From: Bacillota bacterium
Lineage (GTDB): Bacteria; Bacillota; Clostridia; Peptostreptococcales; Anaerovoracaceae
Length of the DNA stretch: 64,000 bases
Assembly: GCA_030525285.1 (NCBI GenBank)
Contig: JAUNFA010000009.1
Span: forward strand, 1-64,000
Direction: 5' to 3'
Under the pieces are notes generated by a model, which was not told the origin of the DNA, did not search any database, and saw nothing but the letters and a program-made list of their open reading frames with translations. Numbering within the stretch: the stretch's first letter is position 1; every line of letters starts with the position of its first letter. Below, in pieces: positions 60,364 to 64,000 of the stretch. Both the position numbers and the translations under genes were made by a program.

Positions 60364-61194
60364 GTGACAGAATTTATCAAAGTAGAAAATCTGACATTTG
60401 AATACGAAAAGGACGAGTATGAAAGTACGAAGGCCATAGACGACGTCAGTTTTGAGATAGAACGTGGAAGTTTTACTGCAATAATAGGACAGAACGGTTC
60501 AGGCAAATCGACTTTGGCAAGAAACCTTAACGGACTTCTCGTTCCGACGAAGGGTAGGATAATTGTCGATGGAATGGATACCAGAGATGACGATCTCATA
60601 TGGGATATAAGATCCAAGGTCGCCATGGTATTCCAGAATCCTGACAACCAGATTGTATCGTCCATCGTAGAAGATGACGTGGCATTCGGACCGGAAAATC
60701 TGGGAGTAGAGCCTGCAGAGATAAGACAGAGAGTTGATGATGCCTTAAGAAGAGTGGACATGTATCATCTTAAGGATAAGGCACCACATCAGCTCAGCGG
60801 CGGACAGAAACAGAGAATAGCCATTGCCGGAGCGGTGGCAATGAGACCGGAGTGCATTGTATTTGATGAACCTACAGCAATGCTGGATCCCAAAGGGCGC
60901 AGGGAAGTGCTTGAAATCGTCAGAGAGTTAAATGCCAAAGGGATAACGACGATTCTCATTACGCATTTTATGGAAGAGGCCGCTCAGGCAGACAAGATAA
61001 TTGTAATGGACCGGGGACAGGTGAAACTGCAGGGGACACCGATTGAGATATTTAGAAACATAGACGTGCTCCGTGAAATTAGTCTGGGAGTCCCTCCGGC
61101 AGTTGAGCTGGCAGAGGAATTGCGTCACCGCGGCATTGACGTTCCGGATGATGTTATAGAGGAAGAGCAACTTGTGAGGTTTTTATGTCAATAG
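60364..61194 (+). CDS. ecfA1: energy-coupling factor transporter ATPase EcfA1
   Basis: EcfA1 is one of the two ATPases that power ECF-type vitamin and metal uptake. The 276-residue protein has the Walker A IIGQNGSGKST, Q-loop FQNPDNQIVSSIVEDDVAFGPENLG, signature LSGGQKQRIAIA, and Walker B CIVFDEPTAMLD. The start is GTG two bases after aroD. It overlaps ecfA2 by ten bases. The group-II substrate-binding S-component is not adjacent, as is usual when one EcfAAT module serves several S proteins elsewhere. Confidence 0.96.
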   Translation: MTEFIKVENLTFEYEKDEYESTKAIDDVSFEIERGSFTAIIGQNGSGKSTLARNLNGLLVPTKGRIIVDGMDTRDDDLIWDIRSKVAMVFQNPDNQIVSSIVEDDVAFGPENLGVEPAEIRQRVDDALRRVDMYHLKDKAPHQLSGGQKQRIAIAGAVAMRPECIVFDEPTAMLDPKGRREVLEIVRELNAKGITTILITHFMEEAAQADKIIVMDRGQVKLQGTPIEIFRNIDVLREISLGVPPAVELAEELRHRGIDVPDDVIEEEQLVRFLCQ

Positions 61195-62036
61195 AAGTAA
61201 AAAATCTTTGTTATATATATAATGAGGGATTCCCAGGTGAAACCCTGGCTCTTGATGATGTGAATTTCAAGCTTGAGAGCGGAGAAATTGTCGGGATTAT
61301 AGGGCATACAGGCTCAGGCAAGTCAACACTCCTTCAGCAGCTTAATGGCCTGCTCAAGCCTAAATCGGGAAAGATAATTGTAGGTGATACTGACATTACG
61401 GACAGTAATACATCCATGCTGGCTATAAGGAGGCGAATTGGTCTGGTATTTCAGTATCCTGAATACCAGCTTTTTGAAGAGACTGTGGCAAAGGATGTGG
61501 CATATGGTCCGTCCAATCTGGGACTTGAACAGGAGGAGATAGACCAGAGAGTGAAAGAGGCAATCCAGCTTGTGGGACTGGACTATGATAAGGTCAAGAA
61601 TGCATCTCCCTTCGAATTGTCAGGTGGACAGAAAAGAAGAGTTGCCATCGCAGGTGTCATTGCCATGAAGCCTGAAGTTCTCATTCTGGATGAACCGACG
61701 GCAGGACTTAATCCCAAAGCTCATCGTGACATTCTGGATATGGTAAGAAAAATACACGAAGAGGAGAATAACATTATCATTCTCGTTTCTCACGATATGG
61801 ACGATATTGCAGCCATGTCAGACCGTGTCATTGTAATGAACAAGGGAAAGGTTGCACTGAACGGAACTCCTGGAGAAGTGTTCTCGAGGAGAGAAGAACT
61901 TACAGCCATGGGACTTGAGGTGCCGGCGGCATCGCGAATTCTGGGCAAAATCAAAGAAAGAGGAATTGAAATTAATCCAGATTGCCTGACTGTTTCGCAG
62001 GCAGCTGACAGAATAGTAGAGGTATTCGGCAAATGA
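61185..62036 (+). CDS. ecfA2: energy-coupling factor transporter ATPase EcfA2
   Basis: The 283-residue ATPase pairs with EcfA1. It has Walker A IIGHTGSGKST, Q-loop FQYPEYQLFEETVAKDVAYGPSNLGL, signature LSGGQKRRVAIA and Walker B VLILDEPTAGLNP. The C-terminal part has the usual helical EcfA2 extension. Its start overlaps ecfA1 by ten bases and its stop overlaps ecfT by four, so the three proteins are made together. Confidence 0.96.
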   Translation: MSIEVKNLCYIYNEGFPGETLALDDVNFKLESGEIVGIIGHTGSGKSTLLQQLNGLLKPKSGKIIVGDTDITDSNTSMLAIRRRIGLVFQYPEYQLFEETVAKDVAYGPSNLGLEQEEIDQRVKEAIQLVGLDYDKVKNASPFELSGGQKRRVAIAGVIAMKPEVLILDEPTAGLNPKAHRDILDMVRKIHEEENNIIILVSHDMDDIAAMSDRVIVMNKGKVALNGTPGEVFSRREELTAMGLEVPAASRILGKIKERGIEINPDCLTVSQAADRIVEVFGK

Positions 62037-62833
62037 TAAGAGATATAACTCTCGGACAGTATTATCCGGGCGAATCATGCATACACAGACTTGATCCCCG
62101 AACCAAAATAATAGCAACTCTGGTTTATGTTGCGGCAATATTTGTTGTGCCGGATTTCATCGGATTCGCAATAGCATTTCTGGTGCTGGCAGCTGTAATT
62201 GCAGTATCCGGAGTACCTCTCAAATTCCTTTTGAGAGGACTTAAACCCGTATTTTTCATCATAGCACTGACATTTCTCCTCAATCTGTTCATGATCCCAG
62301 GTGATGTTATAGTATCATGGGGGTTCCTAAGCATTACGGAGCAGGGGCTTAGGACTGCAGTGTTTATGGGTATCAGACTGGTGCTCCTCATAATAGGTGC
62401 ATCCATGCTTACATTAACAACAAAACCTATTAACCTGACTGATGGGATTGAATGCCTGCTTAAGCCCTTTGAGAAGATAGGACTTCCAGCTCACGATTTG
62501 GCGATGATGATGACCATTGCCCTTAGATTCATTCCGACCCTGCTTGAGGAAACGGATAAGATAATGAAAGCTCAGCAGGCAAGAGGTGCAGACTTTGAAA
62601 CAGGCAACATTATCAGAAGAGCTATGTCCCTTATTCCGATTCTGGTGCCTTTGTTCATAAGCGCATTCAGAATAGCTCAGGACCTTGCAATGGCCATGGA
62701 ATCAAGATGCTACGGGGGCAGCGGCAAAAGAACAAGAATGAACGCAGTTAAAATATCAGGCAATGACATTGTCGGCTTCCTGCTGACGGCGGCATTCCTG
62801 GCAGTAATAATTTTGGAAAGAATACTTATATGA
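62033..62833 (+). CDS. ecfT: energy-coupling factor transporter membrane subunit EcfT
   Basis: EcfT links the two ATPases to the S-component. The 266-residue protein has about five membrane segments. Typical EcfT regions are LGQYYPGESCIHRLDPRTKIIATLVYVAA, the coupling-helix motifs around KIMKAQQARGADFETG and MAMESRCYGGSGKRTRM (each with Ala-Arg-Gly-like or Glu-Ser-Arg-like coupling sequences). Four-base overlaps join it to ecfA2 upstream and trmB downstream. Confidence 0.95.
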   Translation: MIRDITLGQYYPGESCIHRLDPRTKIIATLVYVAAIFVVPDFIGFAIAFLVLAAVIAVSGVPLKFLLRGLKPVFFIIALTFLLNLFMIPGDVIVSWGFLSITEQGLRTAVFMGIRLVLLIIGASMLTLTTKPINLTDGIECLLKPFEKIGLPAHDLAMMMTIALRFIPTLLEETDKIMKAQQARGADFETGNIIRRAMSLIPILVPLFISAFRIAQDLAMAMESRCYGGSGKRTRMNAVKISGNDIVGFLLTAAFLAVIILERILI

Positions 62834-63477
62834 GACAGAGAAAAGCGAAAGACCTTGAACAGAGACTTGAAGAGTGTGCAGAATTTATGATTAAGAATCC
62901 GTGTCCAGAAATCTGGGCGGAATGTTTCGATGAAAAAGCGGACACATTTGTTGAAATAGGATGTGGTAAAGGTAATTTCATCATAAAGAAGGCTATGGAC
63001 AATCCAGACTGCAATTTCGTAGCAATAGAGGGACAGGAGACTGTAATTCTGAGAGCCATGGAGAAGGTACTTGCATTGAAAGAAGAAGGAGTATCACTCG
63101 ACAATCTTAAATTCATGTGTACGTTTGTTGAAGACATGCGTGACCTTTTTCCGGTAAAATCGCTGGCAGGAATATACCTGAATTTCAGTGATCCGTGGCC
63201 TAAGGCACGCCATGCTAAACGACGTCTCACATATCATAAACGCCTTGAAAATTATGGTACAGTAATCCGGGACGGAGGATTCATAGAATTTAAGACAGAT
63301 AATGATAATTTGTATGATTTCACTCTTGAAGAAATTGACAAAATAAATTATGCTATCTTGGAACAAACTGATAATCTACACGACAGCAGCTATGATTCGA
63401 GACTGACTATGACGGAGTACGAACAGAAGTTTTGCGAGCAGGGTAAAAACATTAATTATGTTAAGATAGTTCTTTAG
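62830..63477 (+). CDS. trmB: tRNA (guanosine(46)-N7)-methyltransferase
   Basis: TrmB methylates N7 of G46 in tRNA with S-adenosylmethionine. The 215-residue protein has the SAM motif FVEIGCGKGNFI, NFVAIEGQETVILRAMEK, and the family signature GIYLNFSDPWPKARHAKRRLT. The C-terminal EFKTDNDNLYDF and EQKFCEQGKNINYVK are also typical. It overlaps ecfT by four bases, so it is in the same operon. The length matches the family. Confidence 0.96.
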   Translation: MRQRKAKDLEQRLEECAEFMIKNPCPEIWAECFDEKADTFVEIGCGKGNFIIKKAMDNPDCNFVAIEGQETVILRAMEKVLALKEEGVSLDNLKFMCTFVEDMRDLFPVKSLAGIYLNFSDPWPKARHAKRRLTYHKRLENYGTVIRDGGFIEFKTDNDNLYDFTLEEIDKINYAILEQTDNLHDSSYDSRLTMTEYEQKFCEQGKNINYVKIVL

Positions 63478-63502
63478 ATTTTAGAGTAAAGGAGAGATTA
63501 GT

Positions 63503-64000
63503 ATGGGAGAATTTGTTCTAGCAAGACAGAACGGCAGAAACATTCCTAAGGAAGACAAGAATTTTGGGATAAGCAACAGAGCTAAGGCCATGATGGCTGA
63601 AGTAGGAGAAGATAAGGTAATCAATGCAACAATCGGAACTCTTATGGACGATGAGGGTAAGCTGGTTGTACTTTCATCAGTTGATAAGGTGTTCCAGTCA
63701 CTTAAGCCTGAAGATTATGCTGCTTATGCACCAATCAGAGGACTTGAGGGTTTCAGAGAAGCAGTGAAGAAGGCAGCTCTCGGCTCATACCAGCCGAAGG
63801 GATTCGTTGAAGCGGCTGCAACTCCAGGTGGTACAGGCTCACTCAGAAACACAGTTTCAATTTATTCGGAACCAGGTGATAAGATTTTGACTACAGACTG
63901 GCACTGGGGTCCTTATAAGACTATTGCAACTGAAATCGGCAGAGATGTAGCTACATTTGAACTCTTCAATGACGAGAGAACCTTTAACGCAGAATCATTC
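63503..64000 (+). CDS. PLP-dependent class I/II aminotransferase, cut by the window edge
   Basis: The frame runs open from ATG at 63503 (preceded by AAAGGAG) to the last base of the window, so only 166 residues are visible. They match the N-terminal half of a fold-type I aminotransferase: VINATIGTLMDDEGKLVVL, YAPIRGLEGFREAVKKAALG, AATPGGTGSLRNTVSIYSEPGDKILTTDWHWGPYKTIA. The PLP Lys lies beyond the edge. The substrate may be an aromatic or branched amino acid, but this is open. It follows trmB after 25 bases. Confidence 0.85.
   Translation, partial: MGEFVLARQNGRNIPKEDKNFGISNRAKAMMAEVGEDKVINATIGTLMDDEGKLVVLSSVDKVFQSLKPEDYAAYAPIRGLEGFREAVKKAALGSYQPKGFVEAAATPGGTGSLRNTVSIYSEPGDKILTTDWHWGPYKTIATEIGRDVATFELFNDERTFNAESF

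Overview
The window looks like a chromosomal segment of a low-to-mid GC anaerobic Gram-positive bacterium of the class Clostridia. The grounds are a complete six-gene Rnf complex, an FprA-type flavodiiron/rubredoxin protein, strong AAAGGAGG-type ribosome binding sites, extended -10 promoters and the families present. A Family XIII/Anaerovoracaceae-like organism is a guess from gene content only. I see no rRNA, tRNA, CRISPR array, insertion sequence or replication origin.

Left edge (1-2550) is the only clearly accessory part. It holds an overlapping minus-strand pair (an unrecognised small protein and a DUF4417 protein), a Cro/C1-type regulator broken by an in-frame TGA, and a second such regulator without a usable start codon. 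It reads as the decayed end of a mobile element or prophage. From 2551 the sequence is ordinary core genome: an NfeD/SPFH pair, a LUD protein, trmO, and a second SPFH system resembling B. subtilis ydjI-ydjG-ydjH (5.5-8.6 kb). Next come a secreted propeller-like protein, an AEC transporter, an aminotransferase, a lipoprotein and a polysaccharide deacetylase.

14.6-25 kb: a 455-base intergenic region carries a near-consensus promoter, two tiny ORFs with strong ribosome binding sites and a terminator ahead of a MATE efflux pump. DUF169, DUF445 and membrane proteins, an acyl-CoA ligase and a panG-panB-panC operon with a structured leader follow. 25-37 kb holds a phosphohexomutase, NnrE, an EamA transporter, a histidine phosphatase, RNase HI, an ArsR regulator, two tandem membrane diguanylate cyclases, BirA and a heterodimeric ABC exporter.

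37-46 kb: a four-domain flavodiiron protein preceded by a coupled 19-codon ORF, endonuclease IV, a TSCPD protein, an FHA-FtsW/RodA fusion overlapping a class B penicillin-binding protein (a cell-wall synthesis pair), a Na+/Ca2+ antiporter and a small Cys-rich membrane protein. 46-55 kb is an energy-conservation region: rnfCDGEAB behind a leader with two mutually exclusive hairpins, then (after a secreted phosphodiesterase-like protein) a Gx/NusG_II pair and apbE. ApbE would flavinylate RnfG and RnfD. The right end has a GT2 and YfhO-like pair, a MocR regulator converging on it, aroD, the ecfA1-ecfA2-ecfT module, trmB and a truncated aminotransferase gene.

Best candidates for something undescribed are the MATE-gene leader, the fprA coupled small ORF, the rnf leader switch, the pan leader RNA and the FHA-FtsW/PBP unit. 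All functions are inferred from sequence reading alone; no searches or folding programs were run.
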